A stretch of 64,000 nt of DNA from Biomphalaria glabrata (Eukaryota; Mollusca; Gastropoda; Planorbidae). A program made the position numbers and the translations under genes. Below the pieces are notes generated by a model that was not told the origin of the DNA, did not search any database, and was given only the letters and a program-made list of their open reading frames with translations. The DNA lies in contig NC_074726.1 in the NCBI RefSeq assembly GCF_947242115.1, forward strand, positions 13,577,970-13,641,969, written 5' to 3'. Below, one piece after another: positions 46,601 through 58,443 of the stretch (position 1 is the stretch's first letter; every line of letters starts with the position of its first letter).

Positions 46601-49005
46601 GCAATGAACATTAAGCCTGAACATATCTCTGATGGTAAGTCACATTTCATAAGCAGTATTATTTTTCAATAGTGCATCATCCTGCTCCTAAAGCAAGCTC
46701 AATTTGCTCTGGTCCAATCTCATGTGCCGGGGGGGGGGGGGGGGTAGGTCTTTGTGTTCATTTGCTGCCATTAAGCTCTCAGCAAATACAACTTAGATTG
46801 AGTCTTCTTCAGGATTTAAACTCCAGCCATTCAGTTGTACTGAAGTCACACATCTCATTCATCTAAGTTTTATTTTAAAAATTGTGTATTGAATTAAAAA
46901 AAAAATTGTTTGCAAAATTTTTAAGAACAAAAAAATTAAAATTGCTATATACATCTAGTTTTCATTTTCAAAAGATTAGCTAAGTATACCTTCTCATAAT
47001 GAAAAGCTCTTCTTATACAAAAGACTCAAAAACTGCTGGTAACTTCTTTATTGCTTTGTACTACATTTGGATTTAACTGTAAACACTGCATTCTATCACA
47101 CAAAGAGATATGTGTTGATATTCAACTAACTTTTTAAAAATCTATTTTCCTTTTCTTTATCATACACAGCCATAGTAATAATGCATATATATTAATATAT
47201 AACAGTGATGCCTAACCTTATTCGTCCTGCAAGCCATTTATTAAATTTCTGACACTCCTGTTGCAGGCAACCTAGCCAAAACGATACAAATAAGAAAGGA
47301 AATCAACTTGAAATCATTTTTAAAAAAATAACAGTGGACCTTGGAATGAATAGGAAACAAAGTGCTCTATAGCACACACCATTCACTTAAGAGCAAAACA
47401 ATAGCAAGGAAAACAAAGAAAATGATATACAAAGCCATAATAATACCATTAGCCATGTATGCAAATGAGACTTGGATGCTGATAAAAGCAACAGAAAATC
47501 TGCTAAACACTTGGGAGTAAAAAATACTTAGAAAAATGTACAAGATGAAAGTGGTTTGACCAAACAACTAACCATGAGATATACCAATTGTATGAAGACC
47601 TACCTGTTGTGATGGAAATAAAAAAGAACAGACTTTGCTGGGCAGGTCACCTTGAAAGAATGTCAGAAAACAAAGAACCAAAAATAGTATGCTGGCAAAA
47701 ACCAAAAGGCAGGCACCTCAAAGGCAGACCACAAATATGATGGCTTGATGATGATAAGCAGATCTACTACAGCTAAGAGTTCAGGATGGGAGACAAAAAG
47801 CTCAAGAGAGATTTGAATGGAAGGATGTGTGGAAGCACTTATATGTTGACTTTATAAAGACCTTTGGGAATAAAACTAAAAAAAAAGTTTTGGGTAACAG
47901 CAACTGCTGCCATTTTGATAGTGAAATGTGCTTAGTTGTTTTAGTTACACATACAGTTAAATTTTTTGTACTTTTTTCAACCACCAAAATTGTGGGAGAA
48001 TTAGTGATATATGAACCAATCATTCAACCATTCATTCAGGGCTTTGGCTTGTATAGAAGTTAGTTGAAGCATTACAAACCACATTGCAGAACTTTGTCTC
48101 AAATGTTCTTTAAAATGCCACAGTTTAGATTTTATTTAGTAAATCAAACTGTAATAATTGTTATATTTAAATGCAACTACAGACATTGCTGTTCACATAT
48201 AGCTTATTATTGCCTCCCATCTCCTAAGTTATTGTCAATAAAAAGAATGTTGACTTGTAGTGTTATTTCAACACTTATTTCTTTAATCTGATTTTGTTGA
48301 ACTCATTTTCTTTTCCTAGAAATGGCTGAGCACTTATTATCAACCTACCACACCAAACCTGTCAAGAAGAGCCCACTTCTGCATTGTACATCCATGTACT
48401 GTGGCTCAGGCAGAGCACCAGGCTGTCTACAGTATCACAGGAGCATCAACATTCAGAGTGCTTGTGGGCAAGTCTTTGAACTGGCCCTGTCAGGATTAAT
48501 TATAACAAAGAGGACAATGGCAGCTAGGGTGACATTGAGTTCAGCTGCAGCACCCCTGTTCAAAAATGCAGCTGTAGAAGAATGGAATGAAAGGACATCG
48601 CAAGCAAATTTAAGTTCCAGAAAAAATGAAAAGTTCAGAAAGATAAAGAGCAAGAAAAATGGCAAACTTAAAAAAAATATGCCAGATGTTCCATTGTTAA
48701 TGGCAGATGATAATTTAAACACGAGTCCTTTCTTGTCATTCCTGACAAGAAAGTTTCCTAAGCTTACTGTCAGTGGTTCATTGAGAAATGCTCACTTCAC
48801 ATTAAAAACAAGTCCAGGAGTTGAATCAAAAGAAGTCAACACAGATATTTTAGACATTTGCCAAGTTGAAAGCTCAAGTGCGATAGAAATTCCAGAATTT
48901 GTACCAGTTACTGGGGGTCAAGCATGCTATCTTGGTGATGGGATTTGCTGTGTCTACTTTGATGTTACTCCAAAAGTCAAAACCATATTTTCAGGCTACT
49001 ATTAA
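43650..49005 (+). CDS. CNP: CNP-like 2',3'-cyclic-nucleotide 3'-phosphodiesterase
   Basis: Three exons, 43650-43874, 45896-46634 and 48320-49005, in frame across both junctions: 549 residues. The ATG at 43650 follows an in-frame stop at 43623. Residues 1-130 are an unconserved N-terminal extension. Then comes a P-loop kinase-like domain with MRGLSGSGKST (139-147), VICSADDYF, IVIDNTN, and KTPWKMDPVQLAQRN as in vertebrate CNP. The C-terminal 2H phosphoesterase domain has H343-C-T345 (LLHCTSMYC) and H480-F-T482, ending KTIFSGYY. The family opens 2',3'-cyclic phosphates to 2'-phosphates. The two H-x-T motifs are 137 residues apart, against about 79 in human CNP, because of a Lys-rich insert. It stops at GYY without the vertebrate prenylated CTII tail, so it is probably not lipid-anchored that way. 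Whether it acts in glia or RNA repair cannot be told. Confidence 0.92.
44110..44345 (-). pseudogene. LINE ORF2 C-terminal fragment in CNP intron 1
   Basis: The minus strand reads ETVSHILFDCPRIADLRLNR, then SGKPKILDPYGDF, matching the Cys/His-type tail common in snail LINEs. Only this end is present. Confidence 0.6.
44938..45181 (-). mobile_element. SINE, family S (antisense)
   Basis: CTTTACTTTCCCCAACTGAT, GGTTGGGTGGATTCAGGGCA and GGAAGCCAAGCACTTCACCA are the reverse of the family at 11846. It is in CNP intron 1. Confidence 0.7.
46680..46870 (-). mobile_element. Decayed family C SINE in CNP intron 2
   Basis: AAGCTCTCAGCAAATACAAC parallels the family's GGCGCTCAGTAAACACAACT, and the preceding poly-G with TAGGTCTTTGTG sits in the expected place. 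It is well diverged. Confidence 0.45.
47202..47280. mobile_element. hAT-type MITE end fragment
   Basis: ACAGTGATGCCTAACCTTAT resembles the CAGTGATGCCCAAC ends of the MITE at 12606. The other end is not recognised. Confidence 0.35.
47281..47780 (+). pseudogene. LINE reverse-transcriptase tail fragment in CNP intron 2
   Basis: Pieces in shifting frames: AMYANETWMLIKATENLLN, LYEDLPVVMEIKKNRLCWA, GHLERMSENKEPKIV and KGRPQI-like remnants. This is the standard tail of RTE-like LINEs (SETW..., GHLERM...). Several stops and frameshifts show it is old. Confidence 0.65.
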
Positions 49006-49055
49006 ATCATATTTAAAAATGCGTTAATTCCAGTCCTTAACATAGTGATAAAAAA

Positions 49056-49322
49056 GAAAGTAAAGTTTCCCATTCAGACCTTGCCATCTATGGGGCAGAT
49101 GATGTAAAGTTCATCTGTTTCTGTGGCCAACAGTTAACAAGAGTGTCATGTGGTCAGCTTAACAACCTGCTGCCTTTACTTTTCCCCAACTAATGTTAGA
49201 GCTGGGTGGACTCAGAGGTGCCCAAAGGTCCCGAAATTTAAAATTCCAGTCTTCAACAGGATTTGAACCCAGGACCCCCTATTCAGAAGCCAAGTGCTTT
49301 ACCGCTCAGCCACCAGGCCTCC
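49056..49322 (-). mobile_element. SINE, family S (antisense), in the CNP 3' region
   Basis: CTTTTCCCCAACTAATGTTA, AGCTGGGTGGACTCAGAGGT, GGATTTGAACCCAGGACCCC and AGTGCTTTACCGCTCAGCCA. The last two are the inverse of good B- and A-boxes. It begins about 50 nt after the CNP stop codon, so it is probably transcribed as part of the 3' UTR. Confidence 0.75.
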
Positions 49323-49777
49323 TTTAACATAGTGATAATTGTTACTAAATATTATGTTGCTAAACAAATTTTATTTTAAATGTATATTTCGCTAGAGGTT
49401 TTTTTAATTAACTTTTTAAAGGTAAGTCTTTTTGTGTGTATGTGGGCCATATTTATTTCCATTAAAATTTTTTTTTACTCTTTTTTAAAACAACATCTAA
49501 ACATAGATGTTAAATGTTAGTATAATGTTGTTGTTGTTTTCAAATTCATTTTACTAATTCTTTTTATTACAAAGGCTGGCTGTTTAAATTATATTCTAAC
49601 TATTGGAGATCAAAATATAAAACTTTGTTTCCAGCACAGTTAATTTTTGAAGGCTTATTCCCCTTTGAACCATTCATTGTGATAGCACTGATGAATAATC
49701 AAACTGCTCTTATAATCAGCTCGCTGTGATGTTGTACAAAGTACCAGTAAATTTTTCTTGAATGTTTGCATGTGAAG

Positions 49778-49783
49778 AATAAA
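49778..49783 (+). terminator. Candidate poly(A) signal for CNP
   Basis: AATAAA, followed within 50 nt by a GT-rich stretch (CGGTTGTATTTTTT). The implied 3' UTR is about 800 nt and includes the SINE. Confidence 0.45.
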
Positions 49784-50545
49784 GAAAAAGATCAGTTCCA
49801 ACAGGACTATAATCCTAGACCCTCGGTTGTATTTTTTAATTTTCTCTACATATCTGTCATGTGATCAATATTGATGTTTCTCTATAGTTTTAATTTCTAT
49901 GTGAACCTTTCTTTGAATATTAAACCCTAACCCTAACCTCATGTTTGATTTTCAAATCTTACCAAATAATGTTAGGATTCCATTGCAGTTTTAATTATAA
50001 CTCTGAAGTATTTTTCATTTTTGGTTTGAGTTTTTATTTAATTCAGTTGTGTATTTTTCTAAAAGAAACAAGCTTTAATTAGCTACTCATTTTCGAACAC
50101 AATAATTTCATTTTGCAAAATTCTTGTATGTTTTGTTTGATTGTTTAAGCTGCTTGAAAATAATCTTTTTTTTTTCGTTCCTGATTTAATGCAACAGGGT
50201 AGCCTTAAGATTTTTCAGTAGGTAATAAAAATGGCACCAGTATTTTCTTATCCAATGATGTTATTAAGACTTGTATTCTGAAAAGAAAATTTTTTAACTG
50301 ATAATGCTTGTGGCACCTTGAATGCTGCATATTGGCTACCTACTTCTACCTTTGAATTTTTGTGAGTCATTTCCTGTACCTTTATATCCTTCATTTCTTT
50401 CTGAAAAACTTATCTTGCTTAAATTCTTTGGGTCACTTAAATGGTCAATGTTTATTCTCTTAGTCTTTGGCTGGGGGAAAATGTACTCCTTTTTAAGGAG
50501 TGGTTTGACCTTGCTTATGACCAGCTAATGGTTGCAATCTGTTAT

Positions 50546-50811
50546 CAGAGGCGTAGTGAGGAAAACGTGCGTCCAGGGCAGGGTACTTTATTGGTGCCCC
50601 ACCCCCTTTCCATGAACATCAAATAGAAATATAAGGTTATAAATAAAAAGTATTTAATAATAATAGGATACAAATAACCTTAGGATGTATTACCTAACTA
50701 AAATATTCACAATAATTTTAATTTTTTTTTGGTCCCTCTCTGCATGCGCTGCTCTACTGGTGGTGGCGCCCAGGGCATTGTGCCCCTTGTCCACCCCTCA
50801 CTACACCTCTG
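50546..50811. mobile_element. 266-bp MITE with CAGAGGCGTAGTGAGG ends
   Basis: Left end CAGAGGCGTAGTGAGG, right end CCCTCACTACACCTCTG (inverse CAGAGGTGTAGTGAGGG). GCAGGGTACTTTATTGGTGC and GGCGCCCAGGGCATTGTGCC lie inside. The flanks TCTGTTAT and GGGTTAAT do not make a convincing TSD. Confidence 0.65.
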
Positions 50812-53103
50812 GGGTTAATGACACTTGAAAGCATTTCTCACCTTTTTTTTTTGAGTTCTATTCTCTCATAAGCTGTCCCTAACAAATGCATCTAGCTTGA
50901 CATCCTGGCCTATAAAATTCAAGTAAATCTAGTGACTTGTTTTATTAACAGGCATGTCTCCTATCAGTGGTGGGCATTCTCTAGAATAATTTCTCTGTAA
51001 ATCAATCTTTTCCTATCAATAAAATTAACACTTCTCCCTATTGTTACTTTGATAGTTGGTAACAGGTTCTTTTTATTGGTGCCAATTATTGGTCCTCTCT
51101 ACTTTGTCTTCAAATAGGGTTATCTAAATTAGCATAGACTAGGAGATATCTTTTAATTTTAACATTAATCCATATTTAAATTAATATTCCAACTCAGTTT
51201 GTTTTAGAACCCATTTAGATATTTTATCTGAGAGTATAAGTCTTGGACTCTAAAATAGATTTTTCATTCATTGCATCATGCTTTTGTTTCTAATGTACTG
51301 TTCCCAGAGCTGTCAAATTGTAGTTCATCTTCTAGTCTGTCACTTTTGAAAGATGTGATGCTTGTTTACTTTCTCTGTACAGGTACTATTGGGATTTTGT
51401 TATCTTGACTGTCAGAATAGTTTCTGTAATGAGATTTTGTTTTCTTCTATTGTTCTGATTCTGATAATGAACTGTTGATTTTCTATCCTTGGTAGTTCAT
51501 TGTCACAATCATTTCTGTTATTGTTTCTTGTACTCTATTGATTCTAATAGTGAATCACTGATCTATCCTGATAACTTGATGTCATTGTCTCTTAAAGCAC
51601 TGTCTAGCTATAAGCTCTGTGTTGTTCACAATTATATACTACTTGTATTCTCTCTGTCCATATGAAGCATTACTAGAGGCAGCAGCAACACAAACTGGGC
51701 TCTACTTGTTATTTTTAAATAAATCTTCTCCATGGTGTGAATTGAAAAAAAAAATGTTTCTATACTTTGTTCTGCTTTGTTCTCAATTGTGTAAAGTTTG
51801 TCTCAAATTAATAAGATACTCATGGAAGTCAGCCATTTTTCTGCAACCATTATGTTTTAATTGACCCATCGCATAAAACAATTTGATTGCTATTTTAAAC
51901 CATAATCCTGTCAGTATTATCATTTGTTAAAATTCATTGGTCATGCATTATTGTTGGCTTATATTTTGGCACATGGGCTTTTTTAAAGTCAATATCTAAA
52001 AGTGATTATTATGTAATATTTTATTTTTTTTTATAATAAAAATAGTAAGATTAGAGATTTTATTTTAAAAAATAATGTACCACACTAACAAAAAATAGTA
52101 CCTAAGTACTCAATTTTTTTAGTAGGTGGCAGAAAAGTTTAAGCTGTGCTTGTAAACAAAAATTATTTCTACCACTCTTACAGTCTACTGGTAACTAAAG
52201 AATTGTGATATTTGATAATAAGAGTGAAACCTAAACTCAAGCCACATTCCAAACCAACACAGGTAACACAGTAATGAATTAGTTTATGCAATCTGTGATT
52301 ATTCAAATTATATAAGAATTTAATTAGAATTTCATGTTATCTTTTCAAATCTTTTATGTTATTGTTATTTCATTATTGACTCATATTTGTATTTTCTTTC
52401 AACCCTTTTGTTTTTGATGGAGTTTAAACATTGTCTCATTTTTTTAAAATCTAAATAGCTGTTCCATGCCTAGTAGAATTCATTTCTTATTTCTTGAGTT
52501 CATGAAATGTAAAATATGAAAGATTAATATTTATATATTTTGAATGAATTTTGAGTGGGGTATTTGTTAAAAAAACAAACAAATTCAAATTGTGGAGGTT
52601 AGTTTTAGTTTTCTTTTGAATTGATATTTTTCTGCTTATGTTACACTTGTATGTTATGAAAAATATTGAAATAAATGACATTCTTTACAAAAATTTTCAC
52701 TGTTTTTTTAATGAAGGTACTTGAAAGACAATACATTGCTCATAATGAGAACAATAAAATTGCCTTGTTTGATATTTGTCATTTAATGGTAGTCTCCTGA
52801 ATAGTTTTAATGAGTTCCCCAATGAATTTTTATTCAAATCTACAATGATTGCATAGTATTTGTTGTGGAAATGTGTGATTGGTTGCAACATTAAACCAGC
52901 ACTAACCAATTGCCTTAGTAACACATCTTTAAATCATCAGCCCCAGAACTGCTAAGTTATTATTTATATGTTGACTGGCCTTGCTACAAAGTCTACTAGG
53001 CAAACCTTTTCAGAAAATCGATAGGGTTATATACTACATAAAATCTTAACATTAAAAAATGTAAATTAAAAAAAAGGCCAGTTAACAAAGAAAAAAAAAT
53101 AAT
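50812..53103. other. Intergenic AT-rich sequence
   Basis: The stretch around 51330-51600 has loosely repeated pieces (TTCTGTTATTGTTTCTTGTA, TGATTCTAATAGTGAA) suggesting an old repeat. No exon or recognised element. Confidence 0.5.
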
Positions 53104-53512
53104 ACAAAGCTTATATTGAGTGAAATAGCATCAATTATTTTGAATCAATCATGTAATTAATTCTTGGTAGATATAGACTAACAATAATAAACTTGTTCAA
53201 TTGGAAATAATTACATTATTTTTGTTTTAATGCAAATTCCATGCTAATAGAATGCTCAGTCCAATAACTATTGTGACTTATTAGTATTTTAGTTTTAAAA
53301 TTTTAGCAAATGACTTAATTCTCTACACAAGGCGTATCTTCCCTAAGCTTAGAAGGTCTCTATCTAAAATGAAATTAATTAATTATGACTAATTGATTAA
53401 CTGTTTATTTTTTCTTTGACTCATGTTGTCATCAACAATGTGATTAGCAAAGTTTCAACTTAATCCAGTAAGTGGGATAAAAAACGATAAAATAATGAGC
53501 TTTGTAAAAAAA
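53104..53512 (+). mobile_element. Family T transposon copy
   Basis: Starts ACAAAGCTTATATTGAG and ends ATGAGCTTTGTAAAAA. Internal ACTAACAATAATAAACTTGT and GTTTCAACTTAATCCAGTAA match the other copies. Confidence 0.65.
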
Positions 53513-56500
53513 AAATGTCAGGAAGTTGTTGATAGCTTTGATTCAAAGGAAGTTCAAATAAAAGGAATAAGACAGCTTCTTGTCTCTACCACTTGGGTCA
53601 AATTGTGATCTGAAAAGTTTTCTTAGTGTTTTGTCAAATCATTACTACAATTAAAGAATAAAATCAATACAGGTTTCAGTGAATGACTTTATTGATATTA
53701 CTGGCATAAAAAAAAAAATTATTTACATTTTAAAATATATACACAAGATGACTAAAATATTACATGTAGTACATGTACTGATTACTGTAGTACATCACAG
53801 AAAGAAAGACAACTACTTGTTCATGTTTTCATTTAAAATTTCCACTTCTTTTTAATGTAATTTATAATTATACACTTAAAAGCTATTACAAATATTATGA
53901 CTCACAAAAACATAAGTTAACAGCCTAGATGAAAGAAAGGTCTGAACACTACAACCTGATAATAAAAAATATTTGCCAAGTACGGTAAAAAGTTCTCAGA
54001 ATAAAAATTTAGCTTTGTTTGAACAAGCACAATGGTTATGAATTATTGAAAAAGAAATGCTGGAAAATTATTGCAGAATTCTTGAATATTGAGTATACAA
54101 GACAGATTATTAAATACGTAAACAAGACTGAATGAATTGTATTTGGAAGACAGAAAAAAAACTTTTAAGGAAGCAGCAGAGAAAATACTGACCTACAAAA
54201 ACATTAGATTTTATATAAACCTTTGAACCTTATTCTAAAAAAAAAATTAAAAATTTCATCATGTCAAGGTTTAAAAAAAAGGCTGCATGATCATGTAAAT
54301 TTAAGTTTTATTGAGAACAAGTTGTGCACACAATGTGAACTCAAAACTGTGAGAAAATACATAACGTAAGTTGATTTTAAAAAAGAAAAATCAAATTTAC
54401 TTTGATCGTCAAGCTTACAAAGTGGTGCTCAAAGTGACAGCTTTTTGGCTTTCAGAAAAAAAAAATTAAAGGCAAATTAAATTAATCTCTCGTAAATACA
54501 ATATTTCTTGTGACAAACTTATCTAGTAGAGCATGAAGAGAAGAGAGTTCTGCGACCATCAAAGTGAATTACAAGATTCAACAATTAATGACATTTGTTG
54601 GAAGATATTTATTAGGTTTTAAACAATACCGAACTAAATTTAAAACAGAAATGAAACTTAAAGGTGATCAATAAATTCATGTATCTTATCTAAAAACCAA
54701 AACACCTTTCTTATTTACAGTCAAAAGTCAAGATGTGAAAGAACAATGCTTAAGTTGAAGAAAACATTTTCTCTGCTTCATTGAACAAAATACTGGCCTT
54801 ATGCTTTCTTTCAAAACTTTTTTTGGGGTTGTTAAGATTTTTAACATTGCATCAGAGAACAGTGAAGATCCACCATTTATCAATGTTTATAATGTGCTGT
54901 TTTGGCAACATATCAAAATAGTATCATTTCTCTCTTCTAAACAATCTTGCCTCCAAGTTTCACCAGTACTACAAGTTTGCTTCCTTTCCAGATGCAGGCT
55001 TAAGTCTTTTTAATACATGTATTTATGAATGCATGACCAAATAAAAAAAAAGTAATAGTCATTACAAAATAATTGTTTGCTATGACTGACAAAGCTTTCA
55101 TTGAAAATTTATACAATTTAAAAAAATATTTTTTTCCATTACATTAAAACATGCGTAAACCAAACAAAAAAATCAGCTGTCAGTATTAAGATAGAATAAG
55201 GTTGAAGTCTTGAATAACTTTATTAGTAACAGCTTTCTTGTAGATGTTGAATTACATTTATCTAAGTAGAGTACTCATTAAAATGTTTGATGTTAATATC
55301 AATGTTTTAGCTTTCTAATGAGGCACAGAAGCACATAGGTTTCTTAACAGGATTGTGTGGCCAGCACAAAGACACAATTTTTTTTTATATTATTTCCCAT
55401 ACAATGTTAGACCATATTCATGAATTTGTATCTTGTGACCCAGGGATTCAATTCAAAAACTAAATAGCTTTTTCTTCAACAACACAACCATGATTATTAC
55501 ATTATTATTTGCCTGTTTATAAAAAAAAAAAAAAAAGAAAGAAAGAAAAAAAAGCTTCCTAATGAGGTAAGTAAAACATTTGACCACAAATTACTGCTGT
55601 GAGAACTGGCCAAAAAAATTAAATTATTCCAATATTGGCAAGGATGGAATCAGGTTTTGGACACACACAAAATGAAAGCAATGGGGGGTCAATTATGTGC
55701 TTCTTTAAGGAATGAAACCCTTTTCCAATTAAAAAAAACAAAAAAAAAAAAAGCTCCACTACTCTAGAAACATAAACCTAAAAATACTTAGTGATATAAA
55801 TAAAATATTCTAACAACCATGAAGTTGAAATGATGAGAATCCTTATTAAACAAGATCGTGGCTTAATCCAATTCATGAAACAGTGTTAACATGGCATGAC
55901 ACACTCAATTACACACCATTTTGAGGTTACTCTAAAAGTGGTCTAAAGTTTTACCCAAATTAATTTTTAAAAAAAAGTAGTAATAATGAAAATAAATTTG
56001 AAAAGAAAAACAGTAGGAAGGAGAATATAATAAATAATAAGAAGTTTAAATTGTAATTTATGGTCATTTTATGATTAAATGAAATATAAAAAAAGTTTTC
56101 TGACCATTGTCATTGACCTGCATAAAAAATAAATTATACATTATAAATATTATACACAGATATATTCATACATGAGTATTAACACAAGAGAAGTCATTCT
56201 TGATGGACACAAAGAATTAAATTTTGAAATTATTAATTAATAGAATACAAGAATTAAATTTTTAAAGAACATTATTTTTTCTAATAATCAAAAGAAATCA
56301 AAATAATGAATTACGTAACAAAAAAAAAAGACATCTATATTTGGACAAATTTTGATTTTATTTTTGTTACATTGACAAATACTTTGTCCTATATACAAAA
56401 ACAAAAATTTCATGGCTGGTAAAAAAATTTTTAATGGGAAAAAGATGAAAATCAAATACAAGATGACTGATGCCACTGTTTAAATTTTTTATCGAGTTCG

Positions 56501-58443
56501 AAGTTAATTTTCTGCATGCTAGTTTTCCTCATAGAAACTACACAACTACAGAGTGTCAGATAGTCCTAACTGATGCACAAATACTTTACACTGTACCAAC
56601 TATAGAGCAACTTTATTATATTACAACTACACAACTGTCACATAGTCGTTTATTGTGTAATTGTTATAATTCTGTACTGTCTTTTAACAACGTTATAAGA
56701 ATACAAATAAACTTTAAAATTATTTAGTCTTGAGGTAACAAATAATTAAGTCAGCCATGTTGTGTTGAAAATGTCTGATTATTCAACCAAGACTAAATTA
56801 TCTGCTTTTAAACATATAAGCTATTTAGTATAATATTAGTATAATCTAGTTCATTACAAGAAGCATTTTGAATATTGTAAATAAAAAGAAAACAAAAACA
56901 AATGTGCTTGTTAAATTTGAAATAAGTCTGAAGTTTAGGCCACCCAACCTAAGATACAAATAATACTTTTCCCTGTTTACTGCTATGACTGTTACCCATT
57001 TAGTTGATGAATGTACAGGTGAGAACAGGTGTGTACAAATCTACCCCCCCCCTTCTTTCTGATACGGTATGTTGCTTATGCCAAGACATCATCAGCACAC
57101 TTACACTTTAAAGAGGATCAAACTAGAGAGTATTCCTAACCTACTATTTAAAAAGTAAGTTGATCTATTTAATACATTGTTTCAATGAAACCTTTCTTTT
57201 AACCTGAGTCTTATTCTCAATAACAGTTAGCAGGGGGAGAAGGTTTGAACAAATCTGACTGGTGCAGTGCAGTGCATTAGCTTCTAAGGGCGTCATGATG
57301 CCAGCAAAAGAGAGCATAAAAGCTATGAAAAACTTAGTTTATAATTGTTAAAATTAACCATTATTTTTGGTATATTCTTCTAGGGTTGTGTCATATTCAA
57401 AACAGTTTGAACTGTAAATAAATATATATATATACATATATATCACATTCTAATATTAACACCAATTAATGCAATGTACATGCATCAGAAATGGCATTTA
57501 TTATTTTTAAGCAGATTGAAAAACTTAAGGGATATACAGTTAATTTAAAAATATAAACCCAATCACCAATAGATCTTGTGACATGATATGATTGATATAT
57601 AAATGTATATGTAGATTTGAAAAAAAACATTACAGCAATCTTATATTATCTTATAAAATACATACGTTACTTCAAAAAAGAAGATGATTACCTCCTACGT
57701 GTGTCCCTAGGTCAATCTAGTCATGCATGTTAACCAAATTCTGCCTAGTCATTGGTCCTCCTGGCTGGCTCAGGCAACCCATTTCATGCTCTAATAGTAC
57801 TAGGAAAGAAGGAGCATTGCACAAATTTGTCCTAGCATATGGAACGAGTTGTAATCATTTTATCAGTCAAGTATCAGGCTCCTTAAATATTTATTTAAAT
57901 GTCTAATTTTGTGAAAATGAAAAGGTAAATAAGAAGTGGACTAAAAACCTATTTAATATGGGATGTGACAAAGGTGCTGCAAAATTAACAAAGAGTAAGA
58001 ATGTTGTGATTTAAAGGCTGATTTACAGAACTAGAAACATCTAGATGGTGGAGTCAATTTCTTGCATGATAAAATAATAGTTTAGAGAACTGTTTGAACC
58101 AACAAGTTTTACCTTAAAGTTGAACAATTTAGTTCAGCTTGAAAAAAAGTATACAAGCTTTTGAATTGCATAAGTATTTTTTTCCCCTTAAGATAATGTG
58201 TTTGTTAACACTCAGTACTTGTTTGACCAAATTTCATAGTCAAAGGTTTCTTATTTCCCAACAAGCCCTTGACCATTCTTCAGAAATCCATCTTTATAGG
58301 CGACTGGCCATTTTCTTTGAATGCTCATAAGTTATTGTAAAAAAGTCTTCATCTTTTCTTTTTCTACACTCCAAAGTAAAAGTAAACATTAGTCATTGGT
58401 CACATACTTAAACTCATCCACTCACACCTATATACTGTAACAA
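53513..58443 (-). other. AT-rich region downstream of the Rab gene, partly its 3' UTR
   Basis: No coding frames. Several minus-strand AATAAA motifs (for example near 57890 and 53693) could end the Rab transcript, so the 3' UTR could be from about 0.5 to 4.7 kb. A LINE remnant lies at 57690-57880. Confidence 0.4.
57690..57880 (-). pseudogene. LINE C-terminal fragment (FFPSTIRA-NGLPE)
   Basis: The minus strand reads FFPSTIRA, a stop in place of W, then NGLPEPARRTND. The pattern FFPRTI..WN.LP is the hallmark tail of many non-LTR retrotransposons. The frame is disrupted. Confidence 0.6.

Noticed and set aside
46672-46866. Short plus-strand gene after CNP exon 2
   Set aside because: Lies in intron 2 across a decayed SINE and a poly-G run.
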